IMG/VR virus record: IMGVR_UViG_3300044701_000569
Span: 293,560-357,559 of that record
Reading direction: 5' to 3' (one strand)
DNA from: a virus
DNA length: 64,000 bases
A program made the translations under genes and the position numbers. Below the pieces are notes generated by a model. It was not told where the DNA came from and searched no databases. It saw nothing but the letters and a program-made list of their open reading frames with translations. Of this stretch, positions 6,961 to 15,802 are shown one piece after another (position 1 is the stretch's first letter; every line of letters starts with the position of its first letter).

Positions 6961-7784
6961 TTGCCGTCGTCAATTTGAGCGTTCACAGCCTTAACTAATG
7001 CAGCCAAACGCTTGAGGTCATCTTCACTGAGCACACTGGCAGTAGGAGTTGCAGTAGCCTGGACGCTCTGAGCAAAAGCTTCATCGGCCTTTTCCTTGTC
7101 AATTTCATCCACAACTTCGTAACGGCATGCACGACCCTTGGAATCGTTGTAGTCGTTTGGAATGCTCACTACGTCACGTGGATTAATCTTAACGATTACA
7201 ACACGCTCACCACCAAAGTGGTTGAGGTAATCACGTGAGCAGAAGTGCAAGCCAGTTGAGCAGGTACGATTCTGATCGTCGTCTACGCGGTTACGCTCCA
7301 TCTCAACCACACTGCCAACACTGTTGTTCATAGTGCCAGTGTAGCAGTCCTTGTAGTCATTCTTTACCTTCTTGTAGGCAAGGAAGTGTCCATCTGGAGT
7401 GATAGGCAGGCTGTTCTTTTCCAAGAAGCCATACAGTTCAGTTACAGCTCTCTTACTAGGATTCTGCATGAGATTCTCCATGAATTGGATCATAGGCTCA
7501 ATTGGAAATCCATCCTGTAGCATCTGGATCATGCGATTGGAAAGAGCATTGTGCATTTCCTCGCCCTTCCAGAACAGCTTGTCACCCTGTACAGCTACAT
7601 TGCCCTGTCCATAGTCCAGAACAACCTTCTTGGGTTCAATTACGTCTTTAACAGTGTCCCAGTCACTGGCCTTGATAGCATCAACTACTCGCTGATAGGT
7701 GATATGGGTCTTGTTGATGGTGTGTGGCTTGTTGTCAATTACGACAACAATGTTATTGCCTTGGATTAGAAACGGATATGACAT
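6957..7784 (-). CDS. rIIB: RIIB-like protein
   Basis: The 275-aa protein follows an RIIA-like gene in the T4 order. Its core FLEKNSLPITPDGHFLAYKKV and STGLHFCSRDYL match RIIB-like proteins of T4-related phages. T4 rIIB with rIIA affects membrane integrity and exclusion by Rex. The start at 7784 (MSYPFLIQG) is chosen since the rIIA stop is at 7786 and an AGGTG lies upstream. Confidence 0.9.
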   Translation of the reverse strand: MSYPFLIQGNNIVVVIDNKPHTINKTHITYQRVVDAIKASDWDTVKDVIEPKKVVLDYGQGNVAVQGDKLFWKGEEMHNALSNRMIQMLQDGFPIEPMIQFMENLMQNPSKRAVTELYGFLEKNSLPITPDGHFLAYKKVKNDYKDCYTGTMNNSVGSVVEMERNRVDDDQNRTCSTGLHFCSRDYLNHFGGERVVIVKINPRDVVSIPNDYNDSKGRACRYEVVDEIDKEKADEAFAQSVQATATPTASVLSEDDLKRLAALVKAVNAQIDDGK

Positions 7785-7785
7785 G

Positions 7786-9942
7786 TTATTCACCTTTGTT
7801 TGCAGAGTCAATTAGGTTGATGTATTCAGCAATAGCAGTGCTATCGCTACGGTAACCGCTCACAGCCTTTAACAACGGATAACGATTGAGCACTTCGTTA
7901 ACCTGAGTTTGGTACTTTTCAACCAGTGCGTCTGGACTGAAGTTTGCATTGGGTGCAAAACGCATGAACAGTCGCTTTACGTTGAACGTACTACCCCTAA
8001 ACTTTTCAACTTCCAGCAGTTCCTTAACAAACATCTTGTAAGGGCTGTTGTCGCCAATCAATCCAAGGATCGTATTGTTATTATACTCGTAAATGCTGCC
8101 TGTGTCAAGACTAGATTTCACCATTCCCAACATAATTTTGGAAATGTCTTTGCCGTTGAGCACAGTGGCAACATGTTCTTCAAAGTTCACCCAGTTTTTG
8201 CGAGCACGGATGGCTTCAATATCACCCTTGCGAACACCGTAGATTTCACCAGTGAACAAACCAGTGAGTGCGGTTACGTCATCATACAGTTCCTTGCCGC
8301 TGGCATAGCCTTTGGAGCTCTGCATGCTGAAACCGCTCAGTGGAACATAGTAGTAGGTTTGATTGGCATCAAACGAGTCAGCCTTGCCTGCATCGCGCCA
8401 CACCATTTCATCACGACGGCTGTAACCGCCGTTGTCACGACGCTCCAACTTCATAATAGTCACATTGCGAGCTACACCCTGACGATCCTTCTTCTTCAGT
8501 GTGCTGGCTTGAAACTGACGTTCTGCGGGCGGATTATAGATGCTCTTGAAAAATGCCTTAACATTCATAGGCTTAGAGCGATCCGCAGGCTCCAAAATCC
8601 AAATAGTACGGCTGTCGCTGTCAGTTTCGCGATAGTGGAACTTAACACGTTCTGCGGCACCTGTCTTGAGGTCGCTCACAACAAAGTGGCTATAACCGTC
8701 CACAGACAGGTGCCAAGCACGGAAGGTAATGCGATGTCCGTCTTTGTCCAGCTTATCTGAATATTCCAAACTGTCCTTGAGGGTAGTTAAGCCCTTCTTG
8801 CCACGGCTGACTTGTAGTCCCTTGAGTTGGACATTGAACTTGCGAGCCAGTGTCTCAGTGTTTAGGATAAACGTCTGCGGACGCTGATAGCTGTCTGGAT
8901 TATAAGTAGCCAGTTTGGTGTCAACAGCATACTTCTTAACAGCAGCCGTCCAAAGACTGTGATCCTTCTTCTTGTACAAGAAGATAGCACGATCCCAAAG
9001 ATTCTTGATAGCATCTGCTTCATCTGCAAGACGAATGCTCAACTGAGCGTTCAGTGCTTCCAGTTTACGCTTGATACTGTCAATGGTTTGCGGAATATAG
9101 CTCAAACCCTCGCGGCTGGCTTGGAAGTCCAATTCACCAATAGCAAAATGGATTTCAAGTCCACAGCTCAACAGTCCACGGAGTTCTCCCAGTGTAGACT
9201 CAGCGTTGGGCACATCAATTGGATATGCAATATTGCCCATAATAGCGTAACTGTTGCGAGTGTTTGAATACGCATGAATGCCCTGCACAATATCGCGGCT
9301 TTCATACTGCGGATCTTCAAAGGCAAAGTTAGTGCCGTCTACAACAGGACGCAGAGCAAAATACTTGTAGACTGTGCGAGCTTCCTGACGGAACTTGTCA
9401 AAGTCCCAACGATCGTTCACAGCGAACTTGATCTCAACACCGCTAGGCTCATCCGTTTCATCCTGGCTCATCAGTGCAATACTGGGCACACCTTCATTGT
9501 TGATAAAAGCGGTGTAAACACCCTTGATGCCATCACGGATTGCCACCACAGTAAAATTGTCAGTGTAGCTGAACGGGCTCTTAGAACCCAAACCTAACGC
9601 ACCAATAAACTCGTTTGAGTTAGTTTTGGTGCTTTCAAAATAGGTAGTATAGATGTTGGTAACCTGCTCGTGAGTCAAGCCTGTGCCGTAGTCACGAATA
9701 CGGAAGGTAGGATCCAAACTGTTGGGAAGGTGTACATCAAACGGAGTGCCAGTCTTGCCTGCGGCAGCATGACTGTCCACAGCATTACAGGAAAGCTCAC
9801 GGATGATAGCGCGGATCTTGTTAGCATACAAGCCGCTGGAAAGAATGTTGAACGCTTTGGCTGAGTTGCGAATACGGAATTCGCCAATCTGGCCTACGTT
9901 GGAAAGGATAGCTTCGTTTTGGGGAGCAGTATTAAGAATCAT
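7786..9942 (-). CDS. rIIA: RIIA-like protein, GHKL-type ATPase N-terminus
   Basis: The N-terminal region shows the Bergerat ATP-binding signatures: IRELSCNAVDSHAAAG (N box), DYGTGL (G1) and GALGLGSKSPFSY (G2). Length 718 aa is close to T4 RIIA (725). It is first in the transcript from the promoter at 9988-10015. Large plus-strand frames across this gene are shadows. Confidence 0.93.
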   Translation of the reverse strand: MILNTAPQNEAILSNVGQIGEFRIRNSAKAFNILSSGLYANKIRAIIRELSCNAVDSHAAAGKTGTPFDVHLPNSLDPTFRIRDYGTGLTHEQVTNIYTTYFESTKTNSNEFIGALGLGSKSPFSYTDNFTVVAIRDGIKGVYTAFINNEGVPSIALMSQDETDEPSGVEIKFAVNDRWDFDKFRQEARTVYKYFALRPVVDGTNFAFEDPQYESRDIVQGIHAYSNTRNSYAIMGNIAYPIDVPNAESTLGELRGLLSCGLEIHFAIGELDFQASREGLSYIPQTIDSIKRKLEALNAQLSIRLADEADAIKNLWDRAIFLYKKKDHSLWTAAVKKYAVDTKLATYNPDSYQRPQTFILNTETLARKFNVQLKGLQVSRGKKGLTTLKDSLEYSDKLDKDGHRITFRAWHLSVDGYSHFVVSDLKTGAAERVKFHYRETDSDSRTIWILEPADRSKPMNVKAFFKSIYNPPAERQFQASTLKKKDRQGVARNVTIMKLERRDNGGYSRRDEMVWRDAGKADSFDANQTYYYVPLSGFSMQSSKGYASGKELYDDVTALTGLFTGEIYGVRKGDIEAIRARKNWVNFEEHVATVLNGKDISKIMLGMVKSSLDTGSIYEYNNNTILGLIGDNSPYKMFVKELLEVEKFRGSTFNVKRLFMRFAPNANFSPDALVEKYQTQVNEVLNRYPLLKAVSGYRSDSTAIAEYINLIDSANKGE

Positions 9943-9987
9943 TGTGTGCCTTTCGTGTGCCTGTGTGTTTAACTAACCTACATATAT

Positions 9988-10015
9988 AGTATAGCACCGT
10001 AGCGAGATTTGTCAA
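9988..10015 (-). promoter_or_regulatory. Early-type promoter for rIIA
   Basis: TTGACA (10010-10015), 16-base spacer and TATACT (9988-9993) preceded by TGC. The leader to the rIIA ATG at 9942 is about 40 bases and contains GAAAGG. Confidence 0.85.
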
Positions 10016-10266
10016 CCAGAATTCTTAATTAGATAAAGAGTCATGTCTCGTTCATCCAATTTTACCAAATCGTTTGGATACTTATTGGATCCAGAATCCA
10101 AACGCTTGCCTGTGGGCACCTTAATAACCTTAATCATCTTGTTATTAAGTTTGATAACTTTACCAAATTGGAGACTGTTATGACTTGGGTAAGCCACGTA
10201 GTCATCCAATTTGATAGGACGCCCAAGTTTATCCCTGTGATCAGGAACAGTTTTGGGCACCGTCAT
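10012..10266 (-). CDS. Small KOW/SH3-like hypothetical
   Basis: Starts MTVPKTVPDHRDKLGRPIKL at an ATG overlapping the stop of the AAA+ gene (TAATG). A central VAYPSHNSLQFGKVIKLNNK segment looks like a small beta-barrel that could bind nucleic acid. No firm family. Confidence 0.65.
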   Translation of the reverse strand: MTVPKTVPDHRDKLGRPIKLDDYVAYPSHNSLQFGKVIKLNNKMIKVIKVPTGKRLDSGSNKYPNDLVKLDERDMTLYLIKNSG

Positions 10267-11348
10267 TAGAACGCATCCCAATGATAAGAGCGTTCTTTCA
10301 CTTTGCTCAGTGTCACTCTGTCACCCAAATCGTTGATAAAGATGAACTTGCCTGAGCCAGCATCAACCTGCTTTAGGTCTTCTGGTCCAAAACGAGCACA
10401 CTCCCAATCAAAGTCCACTTCGCCATCCTCATCCACAGCTTCTGGATTTGGATTCTTGTAGTCCAGGCTTAGACGCTGTGTCAACGGATTACCGTGCCAT
10501 TCTGTGCTTTCTAGAAGCTCTTCTGAAATGTCCAAACCTTTGGGCTGTAGAGTAACCTTGTAGCGAGTTTCTGAGCTGAACTCTGGACGAGCGTTCAACA
10601 TTTTCATTACCTGCTGAGGAGTCTCATTGTAACGGTTCATTTCTTCAACCATTGCCTTGAGCATGTCAAAGTTGAACTGATCAAACATTGTAGAAATCTT
10701 GCAAACTGTTTGAATGTGTGTCTTGTTCTTGAGATTATCTTCGCAGTACTCTACAATGAAATCCTGTTCAAGACCTTTGAAATCCAACATGTAGTAAATG
10801 CGTCCAGGACGGTTTCGCATGTGTTCATTTACACGCCACTTGTCGTTGCAGGTGATGATAAACATCTTCTTTGAAGGATATACACCGTCAAGAAGAGTCA
10901 GCATCTTTTCCTGGTCATCACGATCGTAGACTTTTTCAAACTCATCAAAGAGAATGACTGTGGGCTGTTCAATCATCTGCATAAAAGCATTAAATCCTTC
11001 GCCGCACCAAGGTTCATTAATTACAATAGTGGGCACACCCTCTGCCTGTGCATCAAGTGACAGCATCTTGGCTAGCAGTGTCTTGCCTGAACCTTTTTCA
11101 CCAGTGAGCATTACACCAGTTGAAGCTGTGCGATCCTTAAAGGTATTAAAAATTCGCTGAGCGTTGCGCTTTGTGTCGCCATAGATCTTGCCCTTGATTT
11201 CAAATCCATCAATCTGCTCAAGATAGAATACTGAGTTCATCTTGTCAAATTTAACTGTATATGTGCCTGCAGGTAGAGCATCATGGAGATCCATGGCTTC
11301 TTTGGTGCTGACATTGAAGCGAGTACCAGATTTTAGAAAGTATGTCAT
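10266..11348 (-). CDS. AAA+ ATPase
   Basis: Walker A GEKGSGKT (residues 83-90) and Walker B VILFDEF (131-137) are clear, with a sensor-like FIITCND and an arginine-rich MRNRPGRIYY. The fold is of the clamp-loader/ClpX-like AAA+ class. The N-terminal 60 residues are a beta-rich adaptor. Such ATPases recur in marine T4-like phages near rII genes; the substrate is unknown. Confidence 0.85.
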   Translation of the reverse strand: MTYFLKSGTRFNVSTKEAMDLHDALPAGTYTVKFDKMNSVFYLEQIDGFEIKGKIYGDTKRNAQRIFNTFKDRTASTGVMLTGEKGSGKTLLAKMLSLDAQAEGVPTIVINEPWCGEGFNAFMQMIEQPTVILFDEFEKVYDRDDQEKMLTLLDGVYPSKKMFIITCNDKWRVNEHMRNRPGRIYYMLDFKGLEQDFIVEYCEDNLKNKTHIQTVCKISTMFDQFNFDMLKAMVEEMNRYNETPQQVMKMLNARPEFSSETRYKVTLQPKGLDISEELLESTEWHGNPLTQRLSLDYKNPNPEAVDEDGEVDFDWECARFGPEDLKQVDAGSGKFIFINDLGDRVTLSKVKERSYHWDAF

Positions 11349-11357
11349 GTCTTGCCC

Positions 11358-11561
11358 TTAATCTTTGTTTGTTACGTGAGTTTTAAACAACAGTCCAGCT
11401 AGGATCAAAATACCCCATGCCTGCATCCAGCCAATTTCGTTGACACCATTAATGGCACCAACTAGACAGTAATTCCAAAGTAGCATTACTGGAAGGCTGA
11501 GAATTAGACCAATCAGAACAACTAGTCCAATTGCGGCTGTTACAAGTCCTAACATTTTCAT
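11358..11561 (-). CDS. Small membrane protein (67 aa)
   Basis: Two hydrophobic helices (residues about 4-30 and 45-60) separated by a short loop with NGVNEIGW, then a basic end. It is the first gene behind the promoter at 11591-11619. Function unknown. Confidence 0.7.
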   Translation of the reverse strand: MKMLGLVTAAIGLVVLIGLILSLPVMLLWNYCLVGAINGVNEIGWMQAWGILILAGLLFKTHVTNKD

Positions 11562-11590
11562 AGAGTTCTTTCTTTGTTGTTTATAGTTTT

Positions 11591-11619
11591 ATTATAGATA
11601 GAAATAGCTGTTTTGTCTA
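11591..11619 (-). promoter_or_regulatory. Probable early-type promoter
   Basis: TAGACA (11614-11619), 17-base spacer and perfect TATAAT (11591-11596) on the minus strand, 30 bases before the small membrane gene. It deviates from the 16-base spacing seen elsewhere. Confidence 0.65.
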
Positions 11620-11631
11620 CCTCTAAATAGC

Positions 11632-12096
11632 TCAGATCTCTTTATTTTTTTCTTTTGTTAGAGCTGCCACCAGCAAGAATCTTTCATATGACTTGCGCAC
11701 AGTTGGATTCTCTAACAATTTTTCTTGTTCTTCCATCATAGCGTTGACTCCTGCTTCAGCAAGGTCGCGAGTGCTGGCGAACTCTAGGCTAAAGAACTCA
11801 TCACCAAAAGCAGCTTTCATTTCTTCCCAGGCAGCACGTTGTCGTGGAGTAATTGGACGTTCTTTTGGTTTGGCTTCACTAGCAGCATATATTGCTTTTG
11901 AAATAGCATCTTCGGCTACTCGGCCTGCGGCAATCATTGGAGCATAAGCAGGATCAATACCATAGCGACGTGAAGAGCCACCAGGATACACACAGACTAG
12001 ATGTGAACCCTTTGGAAAACTATCCATAAGTTCGCTGTCGTATTCAGCTACAGGCTTGTAGCGACGACCTTCTTTAATGTAGTACAGCTTTTTCAT
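11632..12096 (-). CDS. Conserved T4-like marine phage hypothetical
   Basis: Starts MKKLYYIKEGRRYKPVAEYD; the IDPAYAPMIAAGRVAEDAI segment is one I associate with proteins conserved in marine T4-like phages. The C-terminal half is helical. The start at 12096 forms an ATGA overlap with the upstream gene. Function unknown. Confidence 0.75.
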   Translation of the reverse strand: MKKLYYIKEGRRYKPVAEYDSELMDSFPKGSHLVCVYPGGSSRRYGIDPAYAPMIAAGRVAEDAISKAIYAASEAKPKERPITPRQRAAWEEMKAAFGDEFFSLEFASTRDLAEAGVNAMMEEQEKLLENPTVRKSYERFLLVAALTKEKNKEI

Positions 12097-12350
12097 GATG
12101 ACCACTTTAAAATGAACATTGTAGCATCTTTTGACGATTCAAACAACCACACCAAGCCCATTGTTTCAAACGGTCCACTGATATAGTTTGATACCCAATC
12201 ATCAATAGCAGCACCTTGCTCCCATGTCATTGGTTTGAGAACAACACGAGTCCAACCTAACTCGCACAGCATGCTGGCAAGAACTTCGAAGTCAATCTCT
12301 TTGGCAATCTCACTAGCCATTCTTTCAGCTAATTGATCTTGTAAATTCAT
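12093..12350 (-). CDS. Hypothetical protein, tandem paralogue A
   Basis: Starts MNLQDQLAERMASEIAKE (ATG at 12350 in an ATGA overlap; an upstream TTG is less likely). It ends with a IDDWV, then LVWLFESSKDATMFILKW pattern that the next upstream gene also shows (DDWC, then TLTHFIMRW), so the two are probably diverged tandem paralogues. Confidence 0.65.
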   Translation of the reverse strand: MNLQDQLAERMASEIAKEIDFEVLASMLCELGWTRVVLKPMTWEQGAAIDDWVSNYISGPFETMGLVWLFESSKDATMFILKWSS

Positions 12351-12580
12351 GTCCAACGCATTATAAAATGGGTTAGAGTTCTGTCATCATCTATTTCAAC
12401 AGTCATGCCTTGAACTCTAGCCCGTAGGTTTTTCTTGCACCAATCATCTAACTCATCAGTGTGGTTAGCCCAAAACTGGATATCAGTGAGTACAATTAAA
12501 TGCTTTGCATCACTGGTTAATGCATAATCAGCAACTATGAACTTGTTACGTTTCCAGTCTGCAAACAGATCTTCCGTCAT
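12347..12580 (-). CDS. Hypothetical protein, tandem paralogue B
   Basis: 77 aa with ELDDWCKKNL and a final DDRTLTHFIMRWT. The ending pattern of acidic turn, Thr, aromatic and RW resembles the neighbouring gene product. Overlaps the phosphoesterase gene by 4 bases. Function unknown. Confidence 0.65.
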   Translation of the reverse strand: MTEDLFADWKRNKFIVADYALTSDAKHLIVLTDIQFWANHTDELDDWCKKNLRARVQGMTVEIDDDRTLTHFIMRWT

Positions 12581-13413
12581 ACTTCAATACAGATATTTGG
12601 ATTCCACCCTGTTTGCTCATAACCACTATAACCTCTAGGATTACAAACAACTCTAGTCTCGCCAATTACGTAATCAAAGCAGTGATGAGTATGACCGTGT
12701 GTCCACAGTTTAATCTGTGGTCGATCAGCAATAAAATTTCCTAGTTCACTGTGATAGCCACCGTTCATAATTCTGTCATTCTTATATTGTTCGTGACAGC
12801 TTTGGAAACTGGGGCTGTGATGTCCAACAACTACGTACTTTTTTGAGGAGTCACTGTCCACAGTCTTTCTAATAAACTCTAACGTTTCGCGATGACGATG
12901 CACTGTAGTAGCAGGTTTTAGTTTACTGTAGCCCTTAGTGTCATCTCTAATCAAACGAAAGTCATTGATCATATTAGTCAAAGAATGTAACGTTACTGGA
13001 TCACCCCTGTTGCAGTCAGTCCACAGTGTACCTCCCACAAATGTAACATCGTCAATTTCTTTTAGATCTCTTTCTAAGAAGTAGACATTAGGAAACTTAG
13101 AACACTCATCTCTAAGATGCTGAATACTGCCTTCCCATCTACCATGATAGAACTCGTGATTACCAGCAAGATAAATCACATGCGGAAACTGAAACGAGCA
13201 TCGCTTTAAGAAATCACGAAATAACTGTGCTCGTGCCTGACCATGAACCAACTGTCTTAGTTCTAAGTGACTATATTTTGTTTCGGGATGACTGTGTAGA
13301 TCTTCAGCAACCATAATGTCGCCTGAGAGGATTAACACATCACAAGCTTCGTTGTTTGTGATGTTGATATCAGCAAACTCTAAATGAAGGTCTGATACAA
13401 TTTTAATTCTCAT
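12577..13413 (-). CDS. Calcineurin-like metallophosphoesterase
   Basis: All metal-binding blocks are present: SDLHLE (Asp8, His10), LSGDI, LAGNHEFYH, VVGHHSP and THGHTHH. At 278 aa it is a single-domain enzyme that may cleave phosphodi- or monoesters. No regulatory extension is visible. Embedded in an operon of small conserved phage genes. Confidence 0.9.
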   Translation of the reverse strand: MRIKIVSDLHLEFADINITNNEACDVLILSGDIMVAEDLHSHPETKYSHLELRQLVHGQARAQLFRDFLKRCSFQFPHVIYLAGNHEFYHGRWEGSIQHLRDECSKFPNVYFLERDLKEIDDVTFVGGTLWTDCNRGDPVTLHSLTNMINDFRLIRDDTKGYSKLKPATTVHRHRETLEFIRKTVDSDSSKKYVVVGHHSPSFQSCHEQYKNDRIMNGGYHSELGNFIADRPQIKLWTHGHTHHCFDYVIGETRVVCNPRGYSGYEQTGWNPNICIEV

Positions 13414-13703
13414 TATGTTAACATCCTTATTAAGCCGATAGTGTCAATAGTTGTTAGAAGCAGGTAGTTAGCCAGCATGCCAAATGATTTCCTAGTATAA
13501 CTAGCCCAAGCATACATAGCACAACCAAGAATCCAAATAGGATACAACACAAGTAAAGGAGGATTGGGGACGGTGACCGCCATAGTGATTGAACATCCAA
13601 TCGATATAGCCCATGCGACAACCTCCACCATAAAACGGAACGAGTTAGATCTCCAATCATCTTTGATCCATTCAAGAGTAGGTCTAAATATTTCATTAAT
13701 CAT
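13413..13703 (-). CDS. Small membrane protein (96 aa)
   Basis: A soluble start (MINEIFRPTLEWIKDDWRSN) followed by about three hydrophobic segments and a polar YTRKSFGMLANY loop. I recall similar proteins in marine phage genomes. The alternative 80-aa frame at 13454-13696 is a shadow. Overlaps the upstream TM gene by 8 bases. Confidence 0.75.
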   Translation of the reverse strand: MINEIFRPTLEWIKDDWRSNSFRFMVEVVAWAISIGCSITMAVTVPNPPLLVLYPIWILGCAMYAWASYTRKSFGMLANYLLLTTIDTIGLIRMLT

Positions 13704-13899
13704 TGTGATTATACTTTAAAATTTCAATTTCACCATCCGCCTTCTTGCGATGACGTAGGTAACCATCTTCACAGAGGCTGTCGATAGTCTTTTCAATAGA
13801 GTGCAATACAATTGACTTATAAAAAAGAACAAAAGTTGCAATACTTCCAATAATATATGCTAGAAACAAATAGCCCCAGCCTGGCATCATGTCAAACAT
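13696..13899 (-). CDS. Single-pass membrane protein (67 aa)
   Basis: One transmembrane helix near the N-terminus (YLFLAYIIGSIATFVLFY) and a cytoplasmic-looking tail with basic HRKKADGEIEILKY. Second of three consecutive membrane genes at 13.4-14.2 kb. Confidence 0.7.
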   Translation of the reverse strand: MFDMMPGWGYLFLAYIIGSIATFVLFYKSIVLHSIEKTIDSLCEDGYLRHRKKADGEIEILKYNHND

Positions 13900-13900
13900 C

Positions 13901-14164
13901 TTACTTTCCTTTGTCTATAGTGCTGAGCAGTTTAATATTCTCTAGTTCCACTTTACGTTTAGCTTCGTCCCACATGAACCAAACGCCTAATCCGCCAAAA
14001 TAAACTACGAACCAGATTGGTGTGCGCAGTTCCTTATCAACTGTAAAGTAGTCTAGTACTAGATTTAGTACTAACATACTTATGATTACACCGCAAAGAA
14101 AAATCAATCCCTTGCCTATATAAGTCAAAAAGTATCTCCATACTCTTGGAATTTTTAGTAACAT
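13901..14164 (-). CDS. Membrane protein (87 aa)
   Basis: Start set at 14164 (MLLKIPRVWRYFL), just after the upstream stop; a longer reading would overlap that gene. Two hydrophobic helices with a short VDKELRTPIW loop and a charged tail (KRKVELENIK). Function unknown. Confidence 0.65.
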   Translation of the reverse strand: MLLKIPRVWRYFLTYIGKGLIFLCGVIISMLVLNLVLDYFTVDKELRTPIWFVVYFGGLGVWFMWDEAKRKVELENIKLLSTIDKGK

Positions 14165-14165
14165 A

Positions 14166-14849
14166 TTACACCTTAAAAAGTTTAACATAGTTGAGGCGAG
14201 TCTCATTTACGTCAAAGGAACGATTCTTTACCTGAGACTTTATCTTTGCTTTGATCCTCTTGCGCTCACCTACTTCAAGTCGATCCTTAGTCATAAAACT
14301 CACAAGATTACCTGTGAGGTCTGCAACATAGTTATAGCTCTGCCACTGTTCAGAAAAGAAGCGAGAAAGTATTTTAGCAACACCCTCTACATTATCCTTC
14401 TCCTTGCCAATATATTGACTATCTCTGTATTCTGTGCGTAGCAGTTTCTTAAAGGCAGCGTCTTCAACTTCACGACGCACTAGTTCTGGAACATAAGCTA
14501 ATAGGCCTACTTTCTGAAAGTCTACTGTATCGCCACTCACAACCTTGAATACATCCTCTTGAAAGCCTGTAAGTTGACCTCCAATTACTCCTAGGGTATA
14601 ACGACGGAAGTGCTTGAGAGCAACATCCACAGCATCGTAGTCAGCTTCTGTAACTTCTAGCTTGTTATAATCTGATGGCAACCAATTCGCAGCATCTTGG
14701 AAATGATACTTTACCAAATCCTTGTTTGCATGAATGGTTTGATTATTGGTTTCTGAAAATCTTTGAGCAACTTTTACGTAGCCGCCGTTCTTGCGATAGG
14801 CTGCAAATGCTACTGCAAGAACGTCTTGAACGGGGAATGTTGTTTTCAT
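14166..14849 (-). CDS. Conserved phage hypothetical (227 aa)
   Basis: Starts MKTTFPVQDVLAVAFAAYRK. It is helical and basic at the C-terminus (RKRIKAKIKSQVKNRSF). I recall similar proteins in marine phages but no function. First gene after the promoter at 14881-14908. Confidence 0.7.
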   Translation of the reverse strand: MKTTFPVQDVLAVAFAAYRKNGGYVKVAQRFSETNNQTIHANKDLVKYHFQDAANWLPSDYNKLEVTEADYDAVDVALKHFRRYTLGVIGGQLTGFQEDVFKVVSGDTVDFQKVGLLAYVPELVRREVEDAAFKKLLRTEYRDSQYIGKEKDNVEGVAKILSRFFSEQWQSYNYVADLTGNLVSFMTKDRLEVGERKRIKAKIKSQVKNRSFDVNETRLNYVKLFKV

Positions 14850-14880
14850 GTGTGCCTCTGTAAGTGCCTATTACACTGTT

Positions 14881-14908
14881 AGTATAACAGAAAGGCACAA
14901 GTTGTCAA
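14881..14908 (-). promoter_or_regulatory. Early-type sigma70 promoter
   Basis: TTGACA (14903-14908), 16-base spacer and TATACT (14881-14886) on the minus strand, about 30 bases before the ATG at 14849. Confidence 0.83.
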
Positions 14909-14911
14909 CCA

Positions 14912-15421
14912 TTATCCAAAAAACCTATCAAATGTAATATCCTGAACTCTAGTCTTTTTATCCATATGACCTTCATCTTTGATATTTCCAATAGGTTTAA
15001 ATCCGTGTTTCACTATATGTTCTTTTATAAACTGTCGTTCAACTTGATTGATTTCAAACTTGTAATCGTTGATATTTTCTCGAGGATAGTCAGTCATGTC
15101 CCATATTTGGATTTTAACGTCATTTTTATTAATTTCTGGAAAATGCTTTATAATATCCAACATGTCGTTACCGGCAGTCTTTTTACTTGGAACAGTAGGC
15201 CATCCAGGAATATGAAATGCTTGTCGATAAATTCTTTCGCCAAAGGTTTTAGTATTAGAATCGTATTGAACACCAAATTTCATAGTTTTTTCGTAATAAT
15301 AAAATGCATATACATAACTCTGTACACCCATTTTACGCATATCGTCTTTTATCTTATATGCGGTAAGATAGCAGCTCAAATCAAATTCAAATGTTGGCAG
15401 TTTATTTGTATCAATAATCAT
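14912..15421 (-). CDS. Putative GIY-YIG-like nuclease-fold protein
   Basis: A YVYAFYYYEKTMKFGVQYD segment followed by GERIYRQAFHIPGWP resembles the small GIY-YIG-like domain found in T4-like phages (K-x-G-V, then G-E-R-x-Y-R-Q). A catalytic Glu downstream cannot be assigned with certainty. Overlaps the upstream GIY-YIG-like gene by 4 bases, so the two may work together. Confidence 0.45.
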   Translation of the reverse strand: MIIDTNKLPTFEFDLSCYLTAYKIKDDMRKMGVQSYVYAFYYYEKTMKFGVQYDSNTKTFGERIYRQAFHIPGWPTVPSKKTAGNDMLDIIKHFPEINKNDVKIQIWDMTDYPRENINDYKFEINQVERQFIKEHIVKHGFKPIGNIKDEGHMDKKTRVQDITFDRFFG

Positions 15422-15801
15422 TTTGGTAGTTCCTGTTGAATTCTAACAGCAGTCCAAGGTCCTGCGCCATAATCAACGATTGCAATATTATTGTCCTTGC
15501 AAATCATTATAACATAGTCACGCACTTCTTGCCAAGTAGTGTCCATTAGCCATTCAGTCATTCCGGCACCCAGTGTACAGCAACGAAAACGAAAATGACC
15601 TAGAACACTATCCTCAATCCATTTAATGATTGCAGGATCTTCATGATAGCACAGCCAACTATAGCTGGCTTCCCAAAACGGACCGTAAGGAAGCTGATAC
15701 TTGCCTAATCGTCCATTTGGATTACTATTGGTGATACCAGGCTTAGTATGCTGAAGCCCATTAGCCAGAACAATAGGATTGAAAGTATAATACCAAGCCA
15801 T
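15418..15801 (-). CDS. Putative GIY-YIG-like nuclease-fold protein
   Basis: KPGITNSNPNGRLGKYQ fits the second strand and Arg-containing helix of GIY-YIG/T5orf172 domains (KIGxTxxxxxRLxxYQ), and EDSVLGHF may carry the catalytic Glu. The first strand (MAWYYTFNP) has YY rather than a strict YIG. Substrate unknown. Confidence 0.5.
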   Translation of the reverse strand: MAWYYTFNPIVLANGLQHTKPGITNSNPNGRLGKYQLPYGPFWEASYSWLCYHEDPAIIKWIEDSVLGHFRFRCCTLGAGMTEWLMDTTWQEVRDYVIMICKDNNIAIVDYGAGPWTAVRIQQELPK

Positions 15802-15802
15802 G

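Noticed and set aside
7909-8760. 283-codon plus-strand ORF
   Set aside because: It lies wholly antisense within the clear RIIA coding region, has no ribosome site and no recognisable motif.
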